Part shown: in pieces, positions 33,210 to 41,035 of the stretch | Position numbering within the stretch: the stretch's first letter is position 1 | Layout: every line of letters begins with the position of its first letter | DNA from: JBFJKD01 sp041600415 | GTDB taxonomy: Bacteria; Pseudomonadota; Gammaproteobacteria; Pseudomonadales; Porticoccaceae | Direction: 5' to 3' | DNA length: 42,526 bases | Assembly (NCBI GenBank): GCA_041600415.1 | Contig: JBFIKF010000010.1 | Coordinates: 1-42,526 of the forward strand | Program-made: the position numbers and the translations under genes | Notes under the pieces: model-generated | What the model saw: only the letters and a program-made list of their open reading frames with translations | Databases searched by the model: none | Told to the model about the DNA's origin: nothing

Positions 33210-33761
33210 TCAGCCGACCCGAAAAGTGGGATCCGATTCGGAATCGTCGTCCAAGTTATCGTCGTTGTCCAGATCGGCGCGCGCATCGTATTTGCTGGAA
33301 GTGGTTTTCACGGCGCGCAGCGGAATTCTATCTTCCGGATCGTCGTTATCATCCCGTAGCCCGTAATCCTCGCGCAAAACGCCGCTGGTCGGCGCGTAAT
33401 CTTTGGGTGCCGCCGTGCTCGACGGCAGGTTGTGGCGGGTTTTCGGCAGCAGGCGTCCACTTCCCGCGTCGAGTAATTTGCGACTGACATCCGGATTCGC
33501 CAGATTCATGGCACTCATTGCGAGGTGTTCGTGTACGCTGCGATAGCTCTCGGTAAGATTGCCGATTAATTCAGAGGTTTTGACAAAATGTGTGGTTACC
33601 TCCTGCTGGTAGGCTTTGAATTCGGCCTCTGTGGCGCGCAGAGATGCTTCCAGTTCGCGCCGCTTCTTGCCGGTCGGTGAAGCGGACTGGGCGAGGAGGT
33701 ACCCGGCGCAGGCGCCAACGACCAGGCAAATCAGGCCAACCCAAAATAAGGTGGTGGTCAT
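33210..33761 (-). CDS. zapG: Division-associated membrane protein ZapG (YhcB, DUF1043)
   Basis: A 183-residue protein with one N-terminal membrane helix (LFWVGLICLVVGACAGYLLA), a coiled-coil DUF1043 region (ELEASLRATEAEFKAYQQEV, then HFVKTSELIGNLTESY) and a low-complexity acidic C terminus with runs of Asp. E. coli YhcB/ZapG links cell division and envelope growth. The order with degS-type protease, zapE and rplM supports the name. The tail is longer than in E. coli (132 aa). Confidence 0.9.
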   Translation of the reverse strand: MTTTLFWVGLICLVVGACAGYLLAQSASPTGKKRRELEASLRATEAEFKAYQQEVTTHFVKTSELIGNLTESYRSVHEHLAMSAMNLANPDVSRKLLDAGSGRLLPKTRHNLPSSTAAPKDYAPTSGVLREDYGLRDDNDDPEDRIPLRAVKTTSSKYDARADLDNDDNLDDDSESDPTFRVG

Positions 33762-33940
33762 GGTAATGGCTCCTAGTGCTGCTCAACTCAGCGGGAATTC
33801 TAGCGGTAAACCGTGCAGCCGTCGAATCGGATTTGCGCTGCTGGCCCAGCCTGTTCTAATAGCGGGCGCTGGTCGCGGCGGCGTGACCGGGGCACACTTG
33901 CGCAGTTGCGATTTCGGTAAACGACTGGAGGGAGGTTGGT

Positions 33941-34594
33941 TTGGCCAAAGTCAGTAAACAATTGCTTGCGGGCCCCGCGGGGGCGCTGGAGTTGATGCTG
34001 GATGAGCCCCCCGCGGCACAGGGTGCCAACAAGTTTTGCGCGGTGATATGCCATCCACACCCTTTGTATGGCGGCACTATGGAGAACAAAGTGGTTGCCA
34101 CTCTGGCCCGTACTTACCGCGACCTGGGCATACCGGCGGTACGGTTCAATTTTCGCGGTGTGGGCGCAAGTGCAGGCAAACACGATGCCGGCCGTGGAGA
34201 AGTCGATGATCTGCTGTCGGTAGCAAACTGGGCGGTGCAGCACTATGGCGCCGATCGCCTCCTGGTCGCGGGTTTTTCGTTTGGCGCGGTGGTAGCTGCC
34301 GCGGGGGCCGATAAACTACCGTTACACCATTTAATTTTGGTGGCGCCGCCAGCGGATCGCTATGGGATGGATGCGACAAACTCTTTCCCGTGTCCGGTGT
34401 GTGTGCTGGTAGCGGAACAGGACGAAGTCGTGGATGCGGCGGCGGTGCGCCGTTGGGCGACGCAGTTATCTCCCCCGGCCACGCTGCTGTCTTTTCCTGA
34501 GGCCAGTCATTTCTTCCATGGCGAACTGGTTAATTTGCGCCAGCGGGTGCGCACCGAGTTGTGCACCGCGCTAGCGCTGGTTGCAACCGAATAG
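33941..34594 (+). CDS. Small alpha/beta-hydrolase
   Basis: A 217-residue serine hydrolase fold. CHPHPLYGGTMENKVV and VRFNFRGVGASAGKHDAGRG are typical of the family of small cytoplasmic hydrolases. The nucleophile elbow is GFSFGA, the acid lies in VAEQDEVVDA, and the His in EASHFFHGEL. The start is TTG 33941 with an exceptionally strong ribosome-binding site (GGAGGGAGG at 33927-33935). Substrate unknown. It is divergent from zapG and 62 bases before zapE. Homologues are often annotated as OsmC-less dienelactone-hydrolase-like proteins, which should not be taken as a function. Confidence 0.85.
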   Translation: MAKVSKQLLAGPAGALELMLDEPPAAQGANKFCAVICHPHPLYGGTMENKVVATLARTYRDLGIPAVRFNFRGVGASAGKHDAGRGEVDDLLSVANWAVQHYGADRLLVAGFSFGAVVAAAGADKLPLHHLILVAPPADRYGMDATNSFPCPVCVLVAEQDEVVDAAAVRRWATQLSPPATLLSFPEASHFFHGELVNLRQRVRTELCTALALVATE

Positions 34595-34656
34595 GTGTGC
34601 CGGTAGAGTGTGCCGCGACCTTGATTCCGCCACACTTTCAGTTCGCGACGAACCCC

Positions 34657-35760
34657 ATGCCTCTTAACCCACAACAACGTTATCAACTGGACCTGCAGCG
34701 CGAAGGCTTTGTGGCCGATGTTGCGCAGGAACAGGCGGTGGCGAAGTTGCAGGCTCTGTTTGAACAACTTTTAGCAGCGCGCCAGAGCAAAACCAGTTTA
34801 CTGAGTCGACTATTTCGTCCGGGGGTGAGCGTCCCGGTACGGGGGCTGTACTTTTGGGGTGGCGTGGGCCGCGGTAAAACCTACCTGATGGACAATTTTT
34901 ACGAAAGTTTGCCGTTCCAGTCGAAAATGCGTGTGCATTTTCATCGGTTTATGCGCCGTGTGCATCGCGATTTGACGCTGTGCCGGGGCACTAAAAACCC
35001 GCTCGAAAAAGTGGCGGCCGGTATCGCAGACGATGCAACGGTGCTGTGCTTTGACGAATTTTTTGTATCCGATATTACCGATGCAATGATTCTGGCCACA
35101 TTGATGGAGCAGCTGTTCAAGCGGGGCGTCACCTTTGTCGCCACTTCCAATATTGAGCCGCAGAATCTCTATGCAAACGGGCTGCAACGCCAGCGCTTTA
35201 TGCCGGCTATCGAGTTGATCCAGCGGCATTGCGAAGTAGTGAATGTGGATGGCGGGGTAGACTATCGGTTGCGCACCCTGCAACGAGCGCCGCTATTTCA
35301 CTGTCCTCTGGACGGCGCCGCAGAGCGGGCGTTGACTGATTTGTTTGAAGAGTTGGTGCCGAGCGTGGAGGAAATTCGCAAAGGGGTATTGCTGGAGGTG
35401 GAGGGTCGGGATATTCCCAGTCGTTTTGTGGGGGAGGATGTAGCCTGGTTCGATTTTATGGCGCTGTGCGATGGGCCGCGCAGTCAGAATGACTATATCG
35501 AGCTGGCGCGGGAATTCCACGCCATAGTGGTCAGTGGTGTCAGTGCCATGGATGTGCGTAGCGATGACCGGGCGCGCCGCTTCATCAATATGATCGACGA
35601 GTTCTACGATCGCAATGTCAAGCTGGCACTGTCCTCCCAGGTGCCCGTGGAGCAACTCTACGCCGGGGGCAATCTGAGTGCTGAGTTTGCGCGCACCACC
35701 AGCCGGCTACTGGAGATGCAGTCCCGGGACTATCTCGCCCGACCCCATCGCCCGGAATAA
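34657..35760 (+). CDS. zapE: Cell-division ATPase ZapE (AFG1-like)
   Basis: From ATG 34657 this encodes 367 residues of the AFG1 AAA+ family. The P-loop is WGGVGRGKTYLMD, Walker B is VLCFDEFFVSDI, and ATSNIEPQNLYANGLQRQRF is a conserved sensor region. In E. coli ZapE acts on FtsZ rings under stress. An open extension upstream to 34561 overlaps the hydrolase and has no family similarity. The stop codon lies inside a 36-bp perfect palindrome. Confidence 0.93.
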   Translation: MPLNPQQRYQLDLQREGFVADVAQEQAVAKLQALFEQLLAARQSKTSLLSRLFRPGVSVPVRGLYFWGGVGRGKTYLMDNFYESLPFQSKMRVHFHRFMRRVHRDLTLCRGTKNPLEKVAAGIADDATVLCFDEFFVSDITDAMILATLMEQLFKRGVTFVATSNIEPQNLYANGLQRQRFMPAIELIQRHCEVVNVDGGVDYRLRTLQRAPLFHCPLDGAAERALTDLFEELVPSVEEIRKGVLLEVEGRDIPSRFVGEDVAWFDFMALCDGPRSQNDYIELAREFHAIVVSGVSAMDVRSDDRARRFINMIDEFYDRNVKLALSSQVPVEQLYAGGNLSAEFARTTSRLLEMQSRDYLARPHRPE

Positions 35761-35788
35761 CTACCCGGGTACCCGGGTAGTTATTCCG
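35753..35788. repeat. 36-bp perfect palindrome over the zapE stop codon
   Basis: The 18 bases CGGAATAACTACCCGGGT (35753-35770) are followed directly by their exact reverse complement (35771-35788). The centre holds two adjacent ACCCGGGT units. The TAA of zapE (35758-35760) is inside. There is no T run on either strand. It could act as a transcription-ending hairpin, a 3'-end stabiliser or a dimeric protein site. Confidence 0.85.
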
Positions 35789-35879
35789 AGTCGGTGTCCA
35801 TACGGTCAGGCTGCCACGCAATGCGCCGGGCTGGGTGGCCCGTCACTGTGATTTCCCACAACAACTACTGCCTTGCCCC

Positions 35880-35908
35880 TTGATATACGTAGCTCTCATC
35901 GGTAGAAT
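35880..35908 (+). promoter_or_regulatory. Sigma-70 promoter for rplM-rpsI
   Basis: TTGATA (35880-35885) and TAGAAT (35903-35908) match the -35 and -10 consensus at five of six positions each, with the ideal 17-base spacer. A start near 35915 would give a leader of about 35 bases before rplM. A strong promoter is expected for ribosomal protein genes. Confidence 0.7.
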
Positions 35909-35951
35909 TCGCGCTCTTTTCTGGAAGCCCCCAGATACCAGGCAGGTTACG

Positions 35952-36380
35952 ATGAAAACTTATAGCGCCAAGCCCAGCACTATTACACACGAATGGTATG
36001 TAGTGGATGCCGCTGAACAGACTCTGGGTCGACTGGCCAGCAGCATTGCGACCCGATTGCGTGGCAAGCACAAACCCGAATATACCCCGCATATGGATAC
36101 CGGCGACTACGTCGTTGTGGTCAATGCGGAAAAAATTCGCGTGACCGGCAATAAGGCCAAGGACAAATCCTATTACCACCATACCGGCCACCCCGGTGGT
36201 ATCAAGTCGATCACTTTCGAGAAATTGATCGATAAAGCACCAGAACGCGTCCTTGAGACCGCCGTGAAGGGCATGTTGCCACGCGGTCCCCTGGGTAGAG
36301 AGATGTACAAAAAACTGAAGGTGTACGCCGGTGAAGTTCACCCGCACACTGCCCAGCAACCGAAAGAATTGAAGTTTTAA
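35952..36380 (+). CDS. rplM: Ribosomal protein L13
   Basis: From ATG 35952 this encodes 142 residues, the length of E. coli L13. Motifs HEWYVVDAAEQTLGRLASSI, RGKHKPEYTPHMDTGDYVV, YYHHTGHPGG and KGMLPRGPLGREMYKKLKVY are fully conserved. It binds 23S rRNA early in 50S assembly and in E. coli represses its own operon. It is followed by rpsI after 13 bases. Confidence 0.98.
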   Translation: MKTYSAKPSTITHEWYVVDAAEQTLGRLASSIATRLRGKHKPEYTPHMDTGDYVVVVNAEKIRVTGNKAKDKSYYHHTGHPGGIKSITFEKLIDKAPERVLETAVKGMLPRGPLGREMYKKLKVYAGEVHPHTAQQPKELKF

Positions 36381-36393
36381 TGGATCGTTGATC

Positions 36394-36786
36394 ATGGCAA
36401 CTACTCAGTATTACGGCACCGGCCGACGCAAAACTTCCTCGGCCCGCGTATTTGTTAGTAAAGGCACAGGCGATATCACAGTAAACAACCGCACGCTGGA
36501 TCAGTACTTTGGCCGGGAGGTGGCGCGAATGATCGTGCGTCAGCCGCTCGAGCTGGTCGAGGTAACAGGCCAGTTTGACGTCAAGATAACGGTCGCCGGC
36601 GGTGGCAGTTTCGGTCAGGCGGGCGCTATTCGCCACGGCCTGTCGCGGGCCCTGTTGCAGTACGACGAAGGCTTGCGAAGCACGTTGCGCAAAGCGGGAT
36701 TTCTGACACGGGACGCGCGGGAAGTGGAACGGAAGAAAGTGGGTCTGCATAAAGCGCGCAAACGCCCGCAGTACTCGAAGCGCTAA
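36394..36786 (+). CDS. rpsI: Ribosomal protein S9
   Basis: From ATG 36394 this encodes 130 residues, as in E. coli S9. YYGTGRRKTSSARVF is the start signature and KVGLHKARKRPQYSKR the basic tail that reaches the P-site tRNA. GGGSFGQAGAIRHGLSRAL is the conserved middle. It is co-transcribed with rplM and closed by a strong terminator. Confidence 0.98.
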   Translation: MATTQYYGTGRRKTSSARVFVSKGTGDITVNNRTLDQYFGREVARMIVRQPLELVEVTGQFDVKITVAGGGSFGQAGAIRHGLSRALLQYDEGLRSTLRKAGFLTRDAREVERKKVGLHKARKRPQYSKR

Positions 36787-36805
36787 TACAGCTTCAGGAT
36801 TCGCG

Positions 36806-36838
36806 ACGCCCGGCTATTAGCTGGGCGTTTTTATTTTA
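36806..36838 (+). terminator. Rho-independent terminator after rpsI
   Basis: ACGCCCGGC (36806-36814) pairs with GCTGGGCGT (36820-36828), with one G-U pair and a five-base TATTA loop (or three with T-A closing). A run of T follows (36828-36837, one A). It lies 20 bases after the rpsI stop. Confidence 0.9.
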
Positions 36839-37005
36839 AAAAACAGTACGTTGTAGGTGTTTGCTGGATCGTTTGCTTGTAAAGACACGCCATTTTCATT
36901 ACTATTACGCACCTTTTTTTGCGCATTTAATCGCTGATAAATGTCATTGATAGTCACTTCTCAGCCAGTCTTAAACCATTTTTGCTGTTGTAAGGGAGAG
37001 CTCCT

Positions 37006-37611
37006 ATGAGCAATGACGGTGTCAATCAGGGGCGTCGCCGCTTTCTGACCGGTGCCACCTGTGTGGTGGGCGCCGCTGGGGTAGTCGGGGCTGCGGTCCC
37101 ATTTGTGGGGTCCTGGGTACCCAGCGCCAAAGCGCGGGCCGCCGGGGCGCCGGTAAAAATCAGCATCGCCAAAATTGAGCCGGGTCAAATGGCCACCTTT
37201 GAGTGGCGTGGCCAGCCGGTGTACGTGGTGCGCCGCACTCCAGAAGCGCTGGAGACTCTCGCGACCGGTGCCGATCGTCTACGGGATCCGGCTTCCGAAA
37301 AATCTGTTCAGCCTGGCTACGTCGACCCGAACAATCGTGCCATCAAGCCTGAATTTCTGGTGCTGGTAGGTTTGTGTACCCATCTTGGGTGCGCGCCGAA
37401 GTATCGTCCCGATGTGGGCGCAGCGGATTTACGCAGTACTGACCAAGAGTGGCTGGGTGGATTTTTCTGTCCGTGCCACGGTTCGAAATTTGACCTCGCG
37501 GGAAGGGTTTATCAGGGAGTCCCCGCGCCGACTAATTTGTCGGTGCCCCCTTATTCCTTTGAAAGCGATAACGTTATTGTCGTTGGCATTGACCAGGAGG
37601 CTGCCGCATGA
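37006..37611 (+). CDS. petA: Ubiquinol-cytochrome c reductase Rieske iron-sulfur subunit
   Basis: A 201-residue protein with a Tat-type N terminus (GRRRFLTGATCVVGAAGVVG) that stays as the membrane anchor, and a Rieske domain with the two cluster motifs CTHLGC and CPCHGS. It carries electrons from ubiquinol to cytochrome c1 in the bc1 complex. GGGAGAG lies just before the ATG. It overlaps the cytochrome b-c1 gene by four bases (ATGA at 37608-37611). Confidence 0.96.
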   Translation: MSNDGVNQGRRRFLTGATCVVGAAGVVGAAVPFVGSWVPSAKARAAGAPVKISIAKIEPGQMATFEWRGQPVYVVRRTPEALETLATGADRLRDPASEKSVQPGYVDPNNRAIKPEFLVLVGLCTHLGCAPKYRPDVGAADLRSTDQEWLGGFFCPCHGSKFDLAGRVYQGVPAPTNLSVPPYSFESDNVIVVGIDQEAAA

Positions 37612-39692
37612 AGTGGTTAACTGCGTTGTGGACCTGGATAGATCAGCGGCTGCCAGTGCAGCGGGCGTGGGACACCCATATGGGCAAGTATTACGCCCCC
37701 AAGAATTTTAACTTCTGGTACTTTTTCGGCGTGCTGTCCCTCCTGGTTCTGGTGAATCAGTTATTGACCGGTATCTGGCTGACTATGAGCTACGTGCCTA
37801 CTGCTGAGGGCGCGTTCGCTTCTGTTGAATACATTATGCGCGATGTGGAATACGGCTGGCTGCTGCGCTATATGCACTCGACTGGTGCGTCGGCGTTCTT
37901 TCTGGTGGTCTACCTGCATATGTTTCGCGGCTTACTGTACGGCTCTTACAAGGCGCCCCGGGAACTGGTGTGGCTGTTTGGGATGGCCATTTATCTGGCG
38001 CTGATGGCCGAGGCCTTTCTCGGCTATGTGTTGCCCTGGGGACAGATGTCCTACTGGGGCGCGCAGGTCATTATTTCCCTGTTCGGTGCCATTCCCTATA
38101 TCGGCGATGCCGTGGTGGAGTGGGTGCGCGGGGACTACCTGATTTCCGGCATTACTCTGAATCGTTTCTTCGCACTGCACGTAGTGGCGGTACCCATCGT
38201 GTTGCTGGGTTTGGTGGTGTTACACCTGCTGGCTCTGCACCAGGTGGGCTCGAATAATCCGGATGGCGTTGAAATTAAAAAGCATAAGGACGCCAATGGA
38301 GTGCCCCTCGACGGTATTCCCTTTCACCCCTACTACACCGTGCACGACCTGGTGCCGATCGTGGTGTTCCTGTTCGTGTTCTGCTTTATTATTTTCTTTA
38401 TGCCGGAGATGGGCGGTTATTTTATCGAACACGCCAACTTCGAAATCGCCAATCCCCTGAAAACCCCCGAGCATATCGCCCCGGTATGGTATTTCACACC
38501 GTACTATTCAATGTTGCGCGCGGTGCCCGACAAGTTTTTTGGGTTTCTGACCATGGCCGCTGCCATCGCAATATTATTTGTATTGCCCTGGCTCGACCGC
38601 AGCAAGGTTAAATCCATACGCTACAAGGGCAACTTCAGCCGCGTTGCCATTGTGGTGTTTGCGGCGTCGTTTATTATTCTCGGCGTGCTGGGGGTCAAGG
38701 CACCGACTGACGATCGCACCTTCCTGGCACAAATTTGTACGGTGCTGTACTTTGCCTACTTCCTGGCCATGCCGATCTGGACCAGTCTGGAGTCTACTCG
38801 ACCAGAACCCGAACGCATCACCATGGATGGCGGCATGGGCTTCTGGCGCTCCCTCGCGGTGCTCGGCATTGTGATTGCGCTGACGGTTATTCCGCTGAAA
38901 GCCGTGGGTGCCGAAACGGAGTTTGATTGTGGCGCGATGGCCTGCGATAGCTTCGAAAATCCGGCCCTTGCGCAGTTACACCAGGGTCGACAGCTCGATA
39001 AATACGAGCTCGCGGCGCTGAACAACGCGTCGCGGCAGCGGGGCGCGCAGGTATTTGTCAATTACTGCATGGGTTGCCACTCCGCAAAGTACTCCCGCTG
39101 GGAGCGGGTGGCGGATGACCTGCGTATCCCCAGTGGTCTGATGCTCGAAAACCTGGTGTTTTCCGGACAGAAAATTGGCGAGCTGATGACCATTGCCATG
39201 CCGGAACGTGCCGCCAAGGACTGGTTTGGCGCCGCGCCGCCGGATTTAACACTGGTGACCCGTGCCCGTTCACCCGAATGGGTATACACCTATTTACGCA
39301 ATTTCTATGCTGATCCCAGTCGTCCCGTCGGCGTGAACAACAAGGTATTCAAGGATGTGGGCATGCCCCACGCGCTGCTGGATTTACAGGGTTTGCAACG
39401 CTGTGCGCCGGGTCCGATGCTGGCCGCCAACGGCGGTATCAAAGTCGATCCACTAACCAGCAAACCGTTACTGGACGATCCCTGTGGCAGCTACGAGCTG
39501 ACGGTGGAGGGGCAGTTGTCACCTGCGGAGTTCGACCAGAGGGTTTACGACCTGGTCAATTTTCTCGACTACATGGCCAATCCCGTCGCGGAGGAAAGTC
39601 GCTCCATGGCGATTGGTGTGTTGTTGTTTCTTGCATTCTTGCTGATTTGGGTGTGGCTGTTGAATCGGGAGTACTGGAAGGATATCCATTGA
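37608..39692 (+). CDS. Cytochrome b-cytochrome c1 fusion of the bc1 complex
   Basis: One 694-residue frame holds cytochrome b (residues 1 to about 405) and cytochrome c1 (from about 436). Haem-b ligands are H90/H104 and H191/H206. The Qo motif is P-V-W-Y (292-295), a variant of PEWY. Residues 411-435 (ending in PLKAVGA) look like a signal peptide that would be cut to release c1. The c1 part has CMGCH (487-491) and a C-terminal anchor (about 667-686). In most gammaproteobacteria petB and petC are separate; a fused, later-cleaved precursor is known as FbcH in Bradyrhizobium. The complex moves electrons from ubiquinol to cytochrome c and pumps protons. Overlaps petA; sspA follows after 59 bases. 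Confidence 0.93.
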   Translation: MKWLTALWTWIDQRLPVQRAWDTHMGKYYAPKNFNFWYFFGVLSLLVLVNQLLTGIWLTMSYVPTAEGAFASVEYIMRDVEYGWLLRYMHSTGASAFFLVVYLHMFRGLLYGSYKAPRELVWLFGMAIYLALMAEAFLGYVLPWGQMSYWGAQVIISLFGAIPYIGDAVVEWVRGDYLISGITLNRFFALHVVAVPIVLLGLVVLHLLALHQVGSNNPDGVEIKKHKDANGVPLDGIPFHPYYTVHDLVPIVVFLFVFCFIIFFMPEMGGYFIEHANFEIANPLKTPEHIAPVWYFTPYYSMLRAVPDKFFGFLTMAAAIAILFVLPWLDRSKVKSIRYKGNFSRVAIVVFAASFIILGVLGVKAPTDDRTFLAQICTVLYFAYFLAMPIWTSLESTRPEPERITMDGGMGFWRSLAVLGIVIALTVIPLKAVGAETEFDCGAMACDSFENPALAQLHQGRQLDKYELAALNNASRQRGAQVFVNYCMGCHSAKYSRWERVADDLRIPSGLMLENLVFSGQKIGELMTIAMPERAAKDWFGAAPPDLTLVTRARSPEWVYTYLRNFYADPSRPVGVNNKVFKDVGMPHALLDLQGLQRCAPGPMLAANGGIKVDPLTSKPLLDDPCGSYELTVEGQLSPAEFDQRVYDLVNFLDYMANPVAEESRSMAIGVLLFLAFLLIWVWLLNREYWKDIH

Positions 39693-39751
39693 TTATTCAA
39701 TCCGGGCTGATGCTGGCCCCTGGTAATGCGTGACTAACCGAGGTGAACTCC

Positions 39752-40384
39752 ATGGGAGTTGTAACCAGACGCTCTTCGATGACATTTTTTTCCGATCCAT
39801 CCTGTCAGTACTGTCACAGGGTACGTATCGTGCTTGCCGAAAAAGGTATCGCGGTCGATATCGAAACCATCAATCCATCCGCTGTGCCGGAGGAATTACT
39901 GGAACTCAATCCCTATGGGACAGCGCCGACGTTGGCGGATCGCGATTTGTCGTTGTACGAGTCGAAGGTCATGATGGAGTACCTGGATGAGCGTTTTCCG
40001 CACCCGCCTCTATTGCCGGTGTATCCGGTTGCGCGGGCGCTGAGTCGCCAGTACATGCACCGCATTGAAAAAGACTGGTGTGAACGGCTCGATTTGATTA
40101 CCCATAAACCTGAAACGAAGGGCGCGATTAAGGCGCGCAAAGAATTGCAGGACGAGTTGCTCAGCACCGCCCCTATATTTGCCGATAAGCCTTTTTTTAT
40201 GCACGAGGAATTCACGCTGGTGGACTGTTGTCTCGCGCCGCTGCTGTGGCGCCTGGAGTCGGTGGGTATCAAAATTCCCACCAGCAAACAGTCTAAACCG
40301 TTGCTGAGCTATATGAAGAGGGTGTTCGAGCGACCGGCTTTTCGCGCCAGCTTGACGGAAGCCGAGCGAGATATGCGTCGCTGA
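39752..40384 (+). CDS. sspA: Stringent starvation protein A
   Basis: From ATG 39752 (GAGGTGA at 39740-39746) this encodes 210 residues of the glutathione-S-transferase fold. The N-terminal thioredoxin-like domain has FSDPSCQYCHRVRIVLAEKG, then LNPYGTAPTLADRDLSLYES. The C-terminal helical domain has PIFADKPFFMHEEFTLVDCC. SspA binds RNA polymerase and changes transcription in stationary phase. A GTG at 39743 is in frame but sits on the ribosome-binding site. The order after the bc1 genes is standard for gammaproteobacteria. Confidence 0.95.
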   Translation: MGVVTRRSSMTFFSDPSCQYCHRVRIVLAEKGIAVDIETINPSAVPEELLELNPYGTAPTLADRDLSLYESKVMMEYLDERFPHPPLLPVYPVARALSRQYMHRIEKDWCERLDLITHKPETKGAIKARKELQDELLSTAPIFADKPFFMHEEFTLVDCCLAPLLWRLESVGIKIPTSKQSKPLLSYMKRVFERPAFRASLTEAERDMRR

Positions 40385-40432
40385 GCTGGCGGCTGAGCGC
40401 CTGTCGCGCAGCACATTAACGGTGAACCTTGC

Positions 40433-40867
40433 ATGGCCATGACTCCGAATCGGCCGTACCTAATCAGGGCTTTTTACGACTGGATTGTCGATAACGACTG
40501 TACGCCTCACCTGGTGGTCGATGCCTTTGCCCCGGGGGTGGAAGTGCCGGAGAACTATGTCACCGATGGGCAGATTGTGTTGAATTTGGCGCCCCGTTCG
40601 GTCAGACATTTCGAAATGAACAACGAAGAAATTGTATTTAGCACCCGTTTTGGTGGCTTGCCCACGGATATTCGCGTGCCGATTCCCGCAGTGCTGGCTA
40701 TTTACGCGCGGGAAAATGGTCAGGGCATGGTTTTTCAGACGGGTGGGCAGGAGCCGCCAGACGGGCCGGACCAGCCGATTGGGCCGGGTCCCGGCAAGGC
40801 ACCGGGTAAAGAGTCGGGTAAAGGAACGCCGAGTGGCGCTGAAAGAAAGTTGCGCATCGTCAAATAG
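40433..40867 (+). CDS. sspB: ClpXP adaptor SspB
   Basis: A 144-residue adaptor. RPYLIRAFYDWIVDNDCTPHL at the start and NLAPRSVRHFEMNNEEIVF plus RFGGLPTDIRVPIPAVLAIY form the SsrA-tag-binding domain. A Gly/Pro-rich flexible linker follows, ending in RKLRIVK, the ClpX-docking tail. It delivers SsrA-tagged proteins to ClpXP. ATG 40433 or 40439 may be used. It is in operon with sspA (48-base gap). Confidence 0.95.
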   Translation: MAMTPNRPYLIRAFYDWIVDNDCTPHLVVDAFAPGVEVPENYVTDGQIVLNLAPRSVRHFEMNNEEIVFSTRFGGLPTDIRVPIPAVLAIYARENGQGMVFQTGGQEPPDGPDQPIGPGPGKAPGKESGKGTPSGAERKLRIVK

Positions 40868-40881
40868 TTAAGCAGAAACCG

Positions 40882-40908
40882 CTGCAATTCCGCCGGGGGC
40901 GTTTGCAG
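40882..40908 (+). terminator. Possible terminator hairpin after sspB
   Basis: CTGCAA (40882-40887) pairs with TTGCAG (40903-40908), and inside it CGCC and GGCG pair around GGG with small bulges. It starts 14 bases after the sspB stop. The tail TGCAGTTTACG has only a short T run, so termination strength is uncertain. The rest of the 168-base gap should hold the thiolase promoter. Confidence 0.4.
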
Positions 40909-41035
40909 TGCAGTTTACGTGAGTAATAAATGCGCCGCTGTTGCGGCTGGTCCGCGGCTGGTCCAGTTCTGCATCATGGGCATTTGATCGAATGTGTGAA
41001 CAAAACCAGTCACGTCGGGGATAAAGAGGAAACCA

